The notes beneath the pieces were generated by a model. That model was not told the origin of the DNA. It ran no database searches and saw nothing but the letters and a program-made list of their open reading frames with translations. Below, in pieces: positions 4,895 to 12,700 of a stretch of DNA of 29,144 bases (positions within the stretch are counted from its first letter, which is position 1; each line of letters starts with the position of its first letter). Origin of the DNA: a virus; the IMG/VR virus record IMGVR_UViG_3300024341_000014, positions 1 to 29,144 of that record. One strand, written 5' to 3'. Both the position numbers and the translations under genes were made by a program.

Positions 4895-6861
4895 TCTGCT
4901 CCCTTCCCACATCCTGGCTCGATGATCCGGCACAGGCGCTTGCATGGACGCCTTCGGAGCCGATCACATGGACCGCGGCCGAACGCGACGCCTTCCGCCC
5001 GCCTCCGGACATGACCGTCTCCGAATGGGCGGACGCGAACAGAATCCTTGCCTCCGGATACTCGCGACAGCCCGGGCCCTGGCGCACAAGCCTAACCCCA
5101 TATCTCCGTGAGGTGATGGACGCATTCTGTCTCCCGCACATCCGGCATATCGTACTCTGCTTCGGGACCCAACTCGGCAAGACGGAATCCCTGCTCAACA
5201 TGCTCGGCTACACGATCGATCAGGAACCATACCCAACGCTCTGGATCTACCCGCGCGAGGACGACGCGAAGAGCGTAAGCCGCACCCGCTTTCGGGCCTC
5301 TCTCCATTCCTGCCCGTCGATCGCCGGCAAGATGCCGGAGACGCGCGAAGGGCTTCAACTCCTTGAGATGCAATTTCCGGGGATGCCCCTCTGGCTGGCC
5401 GGGGCGAACTCGGCGGCCGGGCTCTCGCAGAAGGCGTGTCGCAACGTCTTCCGCGATGAGATCGACAAGTACCCACTTCGGGTTGGGGACGATGCGGATC
5501 CGCTATCTCTGTCCGAGGAGCGGGCCAAGAGCTTCTGGGACATCCGGAAAATCGTAGATGTATCGAGTCCGACGCTTGAGGAACGCGGCATCTGGCGACA
5601 GTTGCAGGCATGCGATGCGATCCTTCATTTCCGCGTCCAATGCCCGTTCTGTGGGCTTCCCCAAAAGCTGGAATTCCTGCAAGTGAAATGGGACAAACCA
5701 GAGAGCAAGGATGCTCCGCTCAAAGAAAGGATCCGTGTTTGCCGAGAGACAGCTGAATATCAATGTGAGAACTGCGGGAAGACGATAGGCGATGATTACA
5801 AGCAGGCGATGCTCGCCTCCGGTCGGTGGGACTTTCAAGAATCGGTGGACCTGAAATCCGTGGGCTTTCACCTCTCCTCTCTTTACAGCCCATGGCTCAC
5901 ATGGGGAGACGTGGCCGAGGTCTTCCTTGAGGCTACGGATGCCGAAACCGGGAGCCGAGAGAAACTTCAGAACTTCAAAAACGGCTGGCTCGCGGAACCG
6001 TGGGTTGATCGGGCTGAGACAATGAAGGAGGAAGCAATCCTCGCTCACCGCGTATCGATCGCTCCCCTGATAGCGCCCGAGGGCACCATAGCGCTGACGG
6101 CCGGCGTGGACATGCAGAAATATGGTTTCTGGTTCACTGTCTGGGCGTGGAGCCGTGGACTCGATTCCCATCTCGTGAGTTACGGCTACCTCCCGGATTG
6201 GGAGGACGTGCAGGAGATGATCTTCGCCGCCGAATGCCGCATTGACGGGTCAGAGCACACTATGGGCATTTGGCGCGCCGCACTCGATACCGGGGGCGGA
6301 GAATCGGCCGATGGACCATGGTCTAGGACAGAGGAAGCCTATGCTTGGCTCCGGCAACATGGACGCCGTCGGATCTGGGGAGCTCGCGGCATCAGCCGGA
6401 ACACAACCGGGGCTCGCATCCGTCACACCATAATCGACAAGATGCCGGGCAAGGGGAATCAGCCCATCCCCGGGGGCCTCATCCTTTGGCTGATCGATAG
6501 CGACCAAATGAAGGACACATTCTTCTGGCGGCTCGATCAAGGGGCGCAGGGTCCGCAGAAGATCACGCTCCATTCGGAGACCGGGGAGGATTTTGCCAGG
6601 CAGATCCTCGCCGAAGAGAAGCGGAGAACGCGGCATGGGACATGGGAATGGGTGCAGGTGCGACGAGATAATCATCTGCTTGACGCCTCGCTCCTCGCCC
6701 ATGCATGCGCTGATCCGCAATGGGCTGGGGGCTTGCGAGGCAGAGGCGCGACATCGCGGCAGGCCGATCCAGGGCCCAAGTCACAAGAAACACAGAGCCG
6801 CAAGCCCGAGAAGAAATCATGGATGCCTCAACAATCAAACTGGCTTGGGGGAAGAAGATGA
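4891..6861 (+). CDS. terminase large subunit (GpA family)
   Basis: This is the ATPase and nuclease of the packaging motor. It has TVSEWADANRIL near the N terminus, a Walker A-like GTQLGKT (residues 92-98) and Walker B VFRDEIDKYP (186-195). Two Cys pairs (CPFCG and CENCG) form a zinc-binding insertion typical of this family. The C-terminal nuclease is marked by GVDMQKYGFWFTVWAW, AALDTGGG and DNHLLDASLLAHA. ATG 4891 is chosen for its ATGA overlap with the previous gene; TTG 4843 would add 16 residues. The length (656) is close to lambda gpA (641). The stop overlaps the next start by four bases. Confidence 0.95.
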   Translation: MICSLPTSWLDDPAQALAWTPSEPITWTAAERDAFRPPPDMTVSEWADANRILASGYSRQPGPWRTSLTPYLREVMDAFCLPHIRHIVLCFGTQLGKTESLLNMLGYTIDQEPYPTLWIYPREDDAKSVSRTRFRASLHSCPSIAGKMPETREGLQLLEMQFPGMPLWLAGANSAAGLSQKACRNVFRDEIDKYPLRVGDDADPLSLSEERAKSFWDIRKIVDVSSPTLEERGIWRQLQACDAILHFRVQCPFCGLPQKLEFLQVKWDKPESKDAPLKERIRVCRETAEYQCENCGKTIGDDYKQAMLASGRWDFQESVDLKSVGFHLSSLYSPWLTWGDVAEVFLEATDAETGSREKLQNFKNGWLAEPWVDRAETMKEEAILAHRVSIAPLIAPEGTIALTAGVDMQKYGFWFTVWAWSRGLDSHLVSYGYLPDWEDVQEMIFAAECRIDGSEHTMGIWRAALDTGGGESADGPWSRTEEAYAWLRQHGRRRIWGARGISRNTTGARIRHTIIDKMPGKGNQPIPGGLILWLIDSDQMKDTFFWRLDQGAQGPQKITLHSETGEDFARQILAEEKRRTRHGTWEWVQVRRDNHLLDASLLAHACADPQWAGGLRGRGATSRQADPGPKSQETQSRKPEKKSWMPQQSNWLGGRR

Positions 6862-7064
6862 ACGAAAGCATCGGAAATACGGCGCTTCGCGGGGTACGAG
6901 AAATCCGTGAGTTCACCCGCCGTTCCTGGGGGACGATCGAAACATGGATAAGGAAGCAGAAATTCCCTGCGAGACAGATCAATGGCGTTTGGGAATCTGA
7001 CAAGGCGCTCATCACGAAGTGGAAGCATGACCAGATCAAGAAAGGAAAAACTGAAGAAATCTAA
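6858..7064 (+). CDS. small helix-turn-helix protein
   Basis: This 68-residue protein starts in an ATGA overlap with the terminase stop. Its middle (REIREFTRRSWGTIETWIRK, then FPARQINGVWESDKALITKW) has the form of a winged helix-turn-helix of the MerR/excisionase/Nu1 type: a helix, a turn, a recognition helix, then a short hairpin wing and a final helix. It probably binds DNA. The non-coding gap that follows contains an inverted repeat next to a -10-like box, a possible target. Alternatively it takes part in DNA recognition during packaging. Confidence 0.7.
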   Translation: MNESIGNTALRGVREIREFTRRSWGTIETWIRKQKFPARQINGVWESDKALITKWKHDQIKKGKTEEI

Positions 7065-7171
7065 GCCTTCCAAAAAGCCTGTCAAGTAGTTTTCCTCGTT
7101 CCGCAACCTTCCGCAGCGATCCCCATCGTTTTACAGCGTAACTGACAATCTCGCCCGATGAGAGACGCCCT

Positions 7172-7193
7172 TATACTGGCCTCATCTTGAGGC
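7172..7193 (+). promoter_or_regulatory. possible promoter -10 box with overlapping operator-like inverted repeat
   Basis: TATACT at 7172-7177 matches a sigma-70 -10 box. Two bases later comes GCCTCA-TCT-TGAGGC (7179-7193), a perfect inverted repeat with 6-bp arms. No good -35 box is spaced 16-18 bases upstream. The 162-base gap 7065-7226 is the longest in the head region and would suit a promoter for the small genes and portal. The call rests on sequence resemblance only. Confidence 0.3.
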
Positions 7194-7226
7194 ATATCTA
7201 TTTCTGTTTCTTGAGAGAGGTGAGAA

Positions 7227-7388
7227 ATGAGACCGCGCAGGGCGAAGCAGACAGAGCAGACGCAAACCCAGAATCGAAAAGTCTTCTGCCCATCTTGCGG
7301 CAGCCCATTCATCTCCTGCCAACAGCGGCGGACCGGATACGGGCAATACCGTTGCAAGACCTGTACACATCGATGGGAGGTCCGATAG
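7227..7388 (+). CDS. small zinc-ribbon protein
   Basis: The product is 53 residues. ATG 7227 follows AGAGAGGTGAG. After a Gln/Thr-rich start it has CPSCGSPF, then about 16 residues, then YRCKTCTHRW at the end: two CxxC pairs as in zinc ribbons. Proteins of this size and form occur in phages as small regulators (Mu Com is one example) and as the zinc end of transposases; I cannot say which is closer. The stop (7386-7388) abuts the TTG start of the next gene, so the two are coupled. Confidence 0.7.
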   Translation: MRPRRAKQTEQTQTQNRKVFCPSCGSPFISCQQRRTGYGQYRCKTCTHRWEVR

Positions 7389-7640
7389 TTGGCGACCTTT
7401 ACGACATGGGATGCGCTGATCACGGCGATCAAGGATGCAATCGCGACCCATGTTGCGACCGGAGATTTCCGGCTTCGGTCAATCACCATCGGGGCCGGGG
7501 CCGCAGCGCATACCCGGCAAGTTGCGACATTCGACGATCTAAAGGGCGCGCTCGAATGGGCAAAGGCCATGAAAGAGATTGAGGCGACTGAGGCAACCTC
7601 TCGCGTCTCCTTCGGCCGCTTTCGAAAGGACTACCGGTGA
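7389..7640 (+). CDS. gpW-like head-tail joining protein
   Basis: The protein is 83 residues, with a TTG start immediately after the zinc-ribbon stop and GGGAGG eight bases upstream. It has an N-terminal helix (WDALITAIKDAIATHV), a beta hairpin (RLRSITIGAG, then ATFDDL) and a C-terminal helix (GALEWAKAMKEIEATEA), matching the outline of lambda gpW (68 residues), which seals the filled head. Position between large terminase and portal, as in lambda, supports the call. Its stop overlaps the portal start (GTGA). Confidence 0.68.
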   Translation: MATFTTWDALITAIKDAIATHVATGDFRLRSITIGAGAAAHTRQVATFDDLKGALEWAKAMKEIEATEATSRVSFGRFRKDYR

Positions 7641-9259
7641 ACTGGCTGGATCGGGGGATCGGCAAGATTTCCCCCTCATGGGGCATGCGGCGCATGATCG
7701 CCAGGCGTCGACTCGATTGGCTGCGGAGCCAGCAGGCCCGATTCTCAGAAAGCCGCCGATCCTTCGAGGCCGTATCCGGGGATCGCCTTCGATATGATTT
7801 CTCGACGACCACCCTTTCTGCAGATTCGATCATCGCTTCCGGGGCAAAGGCCGTCCGGCAGAACGTGCGGCAGCTCGAGTACAACAGTGGGTTTGTGGCC
7901 GGTCCGCTGAAAAGAATCGTGGACAACGTGATCGGGACCGGGATCCGGTTTCAGGCCGCAGTAAAAGCCGCAGAGCGCCCAGGAGATCCACCGTTCTCCC
8001 AGGACCAGGCCGAAGCGTTCAACCGTCAGGTGGAGCGTCTATGGCGCAAGTGGACCCGCCAGGCTGATAAGCGCCTGATCTCCTCTTTTTTCGAACTTCA
8101 AGCCCAGGTGGCGGGCGCACTCTTCCGCGATGGGGAAGCCCTTGTTGTCGGACGCTCCAGCGGCCGCCCCGGTCGCCTCATTTCATACTGCCATGAGCTT
8201 CTCGAAATCGATCGGCTTGGGACGCCTCCTTCGCTCATCGGCGATCGCCAAGTGCTCAATGGAATCCGCTTTGACAGTGAGGGCGTCCAGCAGAGCTATT
8301 ACGTGCTTCGATCACATCCCGGGGACACGCTCTCTGCCCTCGCTGGATTCCGAAGCGAGGACTACGAAGAGATCCCCGCATGGAATCCGAATGGCACGCG
8401 GAAGGTGCTTCATCTTTACCGCCCCCTTCGGCCAGAACAGACTCGAGGCTTCAGCGAGTTTGCCGCCGGGCTCAAAGATCTCCAGGACCTTGACCGATAC
8501 CGAGAGGCCGAGATTATGGCCGCCCTCGAGGATGCCTGTCTCACCGGGTTTGTGAAGACTGATACCCCGAGCCAATTCCAGGATGACACGACGACCGATA
8601 ACCAAGACGTTGACTCGGGATCCGCCAGAATCCACGAATTCGCGCCGAACAAGTGGCACTACCTCAAGCCCGGCGAGGACGTGAAAATCCATGCCCCATC
8701 TCGCCCGGGATCTCAGTTTCAAAACACGCTCGATCTCCTGCTCTCCGGCACGGCTAACGCGATGAACATTCCGCCCGAGATCCTTTCCCAGAACTGGAAG
8801 AACATGAACTATAGCAACGCTCGAACCGTGCTCCTCCAGTGGTATTTGTTCTGCCGCATCGTCCAGGCCTACATCATCACCCACTACTGCATCCCGACCT
8901 ACCAGAACGTGCTCAACGGCTTTGTTGCGGCCGGACTGATCGAGGCGCGCGGGTTTGGCCAATGGCAGGATGAGTATTCCGAATCGACATGGACGCCTCC
9001 GGGCTGGCAATGGGTTGACCCTGTGAAGGAAGCGCAGGGAACACAGATCGATCTTGAAAATAGCCTCGACACGCTCACAAACGTGCTTGCGGCGCGTGGG
9101 CTCGACATCGAGGAAACCCTTGAGCGTAGGGCATGGGAACTCAAAAGGATCAAGGAGCTCGAGGAGAAGTACGGTGTGAAGTTCCCATCTCCGGACCGAA
9201 CCGGGAAAGCAGAAGAATCTGGCGAGCAAAAACAGGAAGAGCTACCGACTCTTCAGTGA
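7637..9259 (+). CDS. portal protein (lambda GpB family)
   Basis: This forms the dodecameric ring through which DNA enters and leaves the head and to which terminase and connectors dock. Its 540 residues match the lambda-type portal (533). The N-terminal region contains RQLEYNSGFVAGPLKRIVDNVIGTGI, the typical pattern before the first beta domain. Later come QNTLDLLLSGTANAMNIPPE and NYSNARTVLLQWY, resembling the conserved core of this family. The C-terminal tail is charged. The GTG start overlaps the gpW-like stop, and the prohead protease follows 11 bases on. Confidence 0.92.
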   Translation: MNWLDRGIGKISPSWGMRRMIARRRLDWLRSQQARFSESRRSFEAVSGDRLRYDFSTTTLSADSIIASGAKAVRQNVRQLEYNSGFVAGPLKRIVDNVIGTGIRFQAAVKAAERPGDPPFSQDQAEAFNRQVERLWRKWTRQADKRLISSFFELQAQVAGALFRDGEALVVGRSSGRPGRLISYCHELLEIDRLGTPPSLIGDRQVLNGIRFDSEGVQQSYYVLRSHPGDTLSALAGFRSEDYEEIPAWNPNGTRKVLHLYRPLRPEQTRGFSEFAAGLKDLQDLDRYREAEIMAALEDACLTGFVKTDTPSQFQDDTTTDNQDVDSGSARIHEFAPNKWHYLKPGEDVKIHAPSRPGSQFQNTLDLLLSGTANAMNIPPEILSQNWKNMNYSNARTVLLQWYLFCRIVQAYIITHYCIPTYQNVLNGFVAAGLIEARGFGQWQDEYSESTWTPPGWQWVDPVKEAQGTQIDLENSLDTLTNVLAARGLDIEETLERRAWELKRIKELEEKYGVKFPSPDRTGKAEESGEQKQEELPTLQ

Positions 9260-9269
9260 GGATTGACAG

Positions 9270-10283
9270 ATGGCGGATGAATTCTTTCGATCGTTCGACT
9301 TGGACCGGGCGAAGCTCGACGAGACGAACCGAAGAATCCCGATTTCTTTCTCCTCGGAATTCCCGGTTGAACGATGGTTCGGGAGAGAAATCTTGCTGCA
9401 CGGCGAGGATAACGTCGACCTCTCCTTTCTGAAACGCGCCGGGACCATACTTTACCATCACGACCCCATGAAGATTGTGGGTCCGATGATGGAGCCGAAA
9501 CTCGAAAACGGTCGAGGTGTGGCGGTAGCGGGCTTCGACGAAGACGACATTGGCAATATGTGCATGATGAAGGTGAGGTCCGGAAGTCTTCGCGGCATCT
9601 CCGCAAGATACAAAATTCTGAAGTTTCGCGAGGTCCTGCCGGGCGAGGAATACGAGCACCCGAACATGCCTGGCAAGAAGATCAAGGGGCCAGCGATGGT
9701 CGCCTTGAAGTGGATGCCTATCGAAGCGTCATTCACACCGATCCCGGAGGACCCCACCGTTGGGGCCGGTCGATCCATGAGCCGGTCTCTCGAAGGAATC
9801 GAAATCGAGACAAGTCCATCCCACGCAAATCAGGAGGGCATTGAGATGGAAGAGAAGGACGTAAAGAAACTGCTGGCAGACGAACTCACCCCGATCCGAT
9901 CCATGGTCGAAAAGCTCAAGGTGCCGACGGTCGAAGAGGTGGTGACCGCGGTCCGCTCGGCAATCGCCGATGAGGCGAAACCGAGGTTCCGGGTCGATGC
10001 ACCGGCATTCGCCCTGCTCATGGACCGCGCGGCTGCGATCGGCGTCGAGGCCGAGGCCGTTGTGGCCCGGATGCATCGCGACGGGAAGACCGAGGCGGAA
10101 ATCCAGAGATCGCTTCTCGACCTGGCCACGGGCAAGCGGGATGCCTCGAATACGATCCAGGGCGGCGACCGGCAGGGCGATCCGAACAAGGACGGGACGC
10201 GCGAAGCCGTCCGCTCCTTCAAGGGGCTGAACGACGATGAGTTCTTCGCGGCACTCGCCAACCCGAGCCCGTTTCTCGTCTGA
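9270..10283 (+). CDS. prohead protease with C-terminal scaffold-like region
   Basis: This protein matures the capsid by cleaving head proteins. Residues 1-170 form an HK97-type S78 (U35) protease: SFSSEFPVERWFG, LLHGEDNVDL, LYHHDP with candidate catalytic His63 or His64, GSLRGISARY with likely catalytic Ser111, and MPIEASF with Glu152. After a linker comes a highly charged helical region (EEKDVKKLLADELTPIRSMV and onward), as expected for a fused scaffold delta-domain. Ending in a short hydrophobic tail (FFAALANPSPFLV) is also common for scaffolds. ATG 9270 follows GTGAGGA. Confidence 0.9.
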   Translation: MADEFFRSFDLDRAKLDETNRRIPISFSSEFPVERWFGREILLHGEDNVDLSFLKRAGTILYHHDPMKIVGPMMEPKLENGRGVAVAGFDEDDIGNMCMMKVRSGSLRGISARYKILKFREVLPGEEYEHPNMPGKKIKGPAMVALKWMPIEASFTPIPEDPTVGAGRSMSRSLEGIEIETSPSHANQEGIEMEEKDVKKLLADELTPIRSMVEKLKVPTVEEVVTAVRSAIADEAKPRFRVDAPAFALLMDRAAAIGVEAEAVVARMHRDGKTEAEIQRSLLDLATGKRDASNTIQGGDRQGDPNKDGTREAVRSFKGLNDDEFFAALANPSPFLV

Positions 10284-10338
10284 TCAGGCCGGCAGAAGGA
10301 AACCATAACAGACCATCGGCTTTTCGGAGGATACGAAG

Positions 10339-11202
10339 ATGACAGCGGTAAACAAGGACCCCTTTGTGAGATCCCTGAGCCATGACGGGAAGCCTCACGT
10401 GTTTCGTGGGCTCGTTCAGGCCGGATCAACCCAAGCGATCAAGATCGGCGAAATCTGCGCCTTCAACAAGACGGCCGGCTATTGGGTTCCCGTCTCGGCG
10501 GTCAACGATTTCATCTATGCGCTGGCTGTCGCAAGGCAGGAACAGAAGTCTGACGATGTCGCCGGGTACATCGAGTTCTACAGCCTCCATCCTGACGATC
10601 AGTTCGAGTTTACAATCGACGCAGCCCGGGCCCTGGCACTCGGGGACACCTTCCTGCTCACGACATCGGACAGCCAGAAGTTGACCTATTCCGCGACCGG
10701 CTACCCCGTGGCTCGATGTGTCGACGACGGCCACTATCCGGAGAGGGGCGCCGGGACCACAATCCGCAACCGGAGCTATGCGGTAGTCTCCTTCAACATC
10801 GCTTGTTCGGCCTGGGGGCTCCTGATCAGCGGGTGCGGGCTTGGCGTTGAGAAGTGGGTCAACCTGACTGCCGCGCTGACCACGCTCTACAAGGAACAGA
10901 GTGGCCTCTGCATCACGAACGTCGGCGATTCTGACGCGCAGATCCAGCCGCTCCCCCAGTCCTGCCCGAAAGGAACATGGTTCAAATGCTTCGCAGAGGC
11001 AGCCGCTGATCTGGGGTTTGACCCTGGAGCAGCGGGCGCGATCTATATCGAAAACGCGAAGCAGACCGACGCCAAGGGCGCGTGGGTGGACGCAATCGGG
11101 GACAGTCTCCGCGTGACCTCCGAAGGAAACGGCGATTGGGTCGGAGAGACCTCGATCACGAGCGCGGCCGATCAGACCGCGGCACTCGACATCGAATCTT
11201 AA
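10339..11202 (+). CDS. probable head decoration protein with extra C-terminal domain
   Basis: The protein lies between protease and major capsid, the lambda gpD position, with strong CGGAGGA before ATG 10339. Residues 10-100 (HVFRGLVQAGSTQAIKIGEI and onward, then AVARQEQKSDDVAGYIEFY) resemble the beta-rich cement proteins of the gpD/DUF2190 type. From about residue 125 there is a second segment with several Cys residues (ACSAWG, SGCGLG, LCITN, QSCPKGTWFKC) and a pattern typical of small exposed beta domains. At 287 residues it is well over twice gpD's size, so the second half could be a surface display domain. The decoration role comes from position and fold impression. Confidence 0.7.
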   Translation: MTAVNKDPFVRSLSHDGKPHVFRGLVQAGSTQAIKIGEICAFNKTAGYWVPVSAVNDFIYALAVARQEQKSDDVAGYIEFYSLHPDDQFEFTIDAARALALGDTFLLTTSDSQKLTYSATGYPVARCVDDGHYPERGAGTTIRNRSYAVVSFNIACSAWGLLISGCGLGVEKWVNLTAALTTLYKEQSGLCITNVGDSDAQIQPLPQSCPKGTWFKCFAEAAADLGFDPGAAGAIYIENAKQTDAKGAWVDAIGDSLRVTSEGNGDWVGETSITSAADQTAALDIES

Positions 11203-11232
11203 CTGATAGTCGATTCTGACGCGAGGTTCAAA

Positions 11233-11252
11233 ACCTTTTTCGGAAAAGAGGT
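11233..11252 (+). promoter_or_regulatory. hairpin covering the ribosome site of the major capsid gene
   Basis: ACCTTTTT-CGGA-AAAGAGGT can pair over eight positions (one G-U). The right arm contains the GAGGT Shine-Dalgarno of the capsid gene eight bases before its ATG. It may tune capsid translation, although an A/U-rich stem of this kind is weak. Confidence 0.35.
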
Positions 11253-11260
11253 ACGGGAAA

Positions 11261-12487
11261 ATGGACAAGCAGAGAAAGCCGCTGATCAGCAACCTGGCGA
11301 CAGCGAGGGGGATTTCCCTGAGCGAGCTTCGGCTGCTGGCGAAGAACGAGCCGGCAGAGTTCGTCCGGAAGATGGAGTTTGGGGCCGCCTCCGGGAAACT
11401 CCGATTCTCGGATATCCGCGACATCCGGGGACTCTATCAGGCACTCGCCGACGTGCAAGTGCCCATCCAGATCCGGGACGCCTCGGATACCGTGCGATCG
11501 ATCGGGGCCAGTGCCTTTCCGATCCTCACCGGGACGCTGGCCATTGCCGCGATCAACGATGCGTACATGGCAGCCCCGTCCATCGGCGGGCAGCTCGTCA
11601 CGGAACTCGACGATACGAAGCGCGTAACGACGATCGCCGCCGTTCATGCGCTGGACAAGAACGTCGATGAAGTCAAGGACGATCAGGAGTTTCCGGAGAT
11701 CTCCGCGACCGAAGAGAAGGTCGAAATCAGACACCGGCAGAACGGGCGCAAGGTGACGATCCATGCCAATGCGATCCTCGAAAACGAGATTGCCGACATC
11801 GTGACCAGGATCAACGCTCTGGGCGAGATCGCAGCGGAATGGATCGAGGAACAGACCCTCTACCGCGTCACCGACTATTACGGATCCAAGTTATCGCCTG
11901 CAGAGCCATACGTCTACCGCCCGAACGGAACCGGGACGGCCCTTTTCTCGGCGTCGGCAAACACCCCGGGAACGAGAGCCCCGAGCGGAACCCGCGTCAA
12001 CAGCAACGCGCTCGTCGATGAGACCGACTTGACGAATGCGCGAACCGTGCTTCGGGCCATGAGGAACGCAAGAGGCAAGCGGATCAACATCCCATGGTCT
12101 GAGGTGATCATTCTCGTACCGGACGCTCTCGAAGCAACCCTCATGAAGATCGTGAACAGCGAGCTTGTGCCGGGCGTCGAGAACGAAATGAACGTCTGGG
12201 GTCCGCGCGGGAAATACTACATCCCGCTCGAACGTTGCATCTCCAGCCCGAAGATGGACGACATGAGCACGGCGACCTGGTACATGGGGGCCTTCCGCCG
12301 GCAGTTCGTCAGGAAGTGGAAGCTCCGCTTCGAATACATGACCCTCGGTCAGGACACCCAGGCGTACCTCAACAGCCGGATCGCTTTCCAGGCGCGCATT
12401 GCATGGGACTGCGAGATCGGGGCTACGGATTATCCGTTCGTTGTCCAGTGCCTCTCGGCGACGACAGCCCCGGGCGACGGCGGCTAA
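11261..12487 (+). CDS. major capsid protein (HK97 fold, inferred)
   Basis: The 408-residue protein has position, size and composition fitting the major head protein. The N-terminal 60 residues are helical and charged (SLSELRLLAKNEPAEFVRKM and onward), suitable for a cleavable delta-domain. The middle (VTTIAAVHALDKNVDEVKDD, FPEISATEEKVEIRHRQNGR, then ALGEIAAEWIEEQTLYRVTD) has the E-loop plus spine-helix pattern. Near the end MGAFRRQFVRKWKLRFEYM and AYLNSRIAFQARIAWDCEIG resemble the final strands of capsid proteins in which the chain reads out as binding and coat properties. The GAGGT site is eight bases upstream. Confidence 0.85.
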   Translation: MDKQRKPLISNLATARGISLSELRLLAKNEPAEFVRKMEFGAASGKLRFSDIRDIRGLYQALADVQVPIQIRDASDTVRSIGASAFPILTGTLAIAAINDAYMAAPSIGGQLVTELDDTKRVTTIAAVHALDKNVDEVKDDQEFPEISATEEKVEIRHRQNGRKVTIHANAILENEIADIVTRINALGEIAAEWIEEQTLYRVTDYYGSKLSPAEPYVYRPNGTGTALFSASANTPGTRAPSGTRVNSNALVDETDLTNARTVLRAMRNARGKRINIPWSEVIILVPDALEATLMKIVNSELVPGVENEMNVWGPRGKYYIPLERCISSPKMDDMSTATWYMGAFRRQFVRKWKLRFEYMTLGQDTQAYLNSRIAFQARIAWDCEIGATDYPFVVQCLSATTAPGDGG

Positions 12488-12519
12488 CCGGGACTGGTCC
12501 GGAAGCTGATCATAGATCA

Positions 12520-12541
12520 CACCTCAATCGGTTCGGAGGTG
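12520..12541 (+). promoter_or_regulatory. hairpin covering a strong ribosome site
   Basis: CACCTC and GAGGTG (6-bp arms, 10-base loop) pair across the segment. The right arm is the heart of GGAGGTGA, a near-perfect Shine-Dalgarno six bases before ATG 12548. The 60 bases between the capsid stop and this gene hold no other signal and no T-run, so a terminator is unlikely. Confidence 0.4.
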
Positions 12542-12547
12542 ATCGAG

Positions 12548-12688
12548 ATGAAGATCACACGAAGCACGAAGTTCCTTGCCTCGCTCGTTTTCTGCATCGC
12601 CTTGGCCGGCATCGTCATCGCGGACCCGCCATCTGAGCGTCCTTACGGGATCGCTACGCCGTACTGGTACGGATTTGCATATCGGTAA
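12548..12688 (+). CDS. 46-residue secreted or anchored peptide
   Basis: A near-perfect GGAGGTGA precedes ATG 12548, and the ORF ends at TAA 12686-12688, 12 bases before the next start. The product has a basic N terminus (MKITRSTKFL), a hydrophobic core (ASLVFCIALAGIVIA) and a short mature part rich in Pro and aromatic residues (DPPSERPYGIATPYWYGFAY). This is a typical signal peptide, or an anchor, with only about 20 residues after it. I do not recognise a family. Its place between capsid and connector genes is odd for a secreted product. The strong ribosome site makes expression likely. Confidence 0.65.
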   Translation: MKITRSTKFLASLVFCIALAGIVIADPPSERPYGIATPYWYGFAYR

Positions 12689-12700
12689 GGGGGTCCCGAT

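Noticed and set aside
7187-7582. 131-codon + strand ORF across the zinc-ribbon and gpW-like genes
   Set aside because: Its translation shows no domain. The two short genes in other frames have proper ribosome sites, CxxC pairs and stop/start coupling.
8312-9229. Long minus-strand ORF opposite the portal gene (305 codons), and similar ones at 10426-11424 and 12524-13552
   Set aside because: They lie fully opposite convincing + strand genes, lack family motifs and are expected by chance in GC-rich coding DNA.
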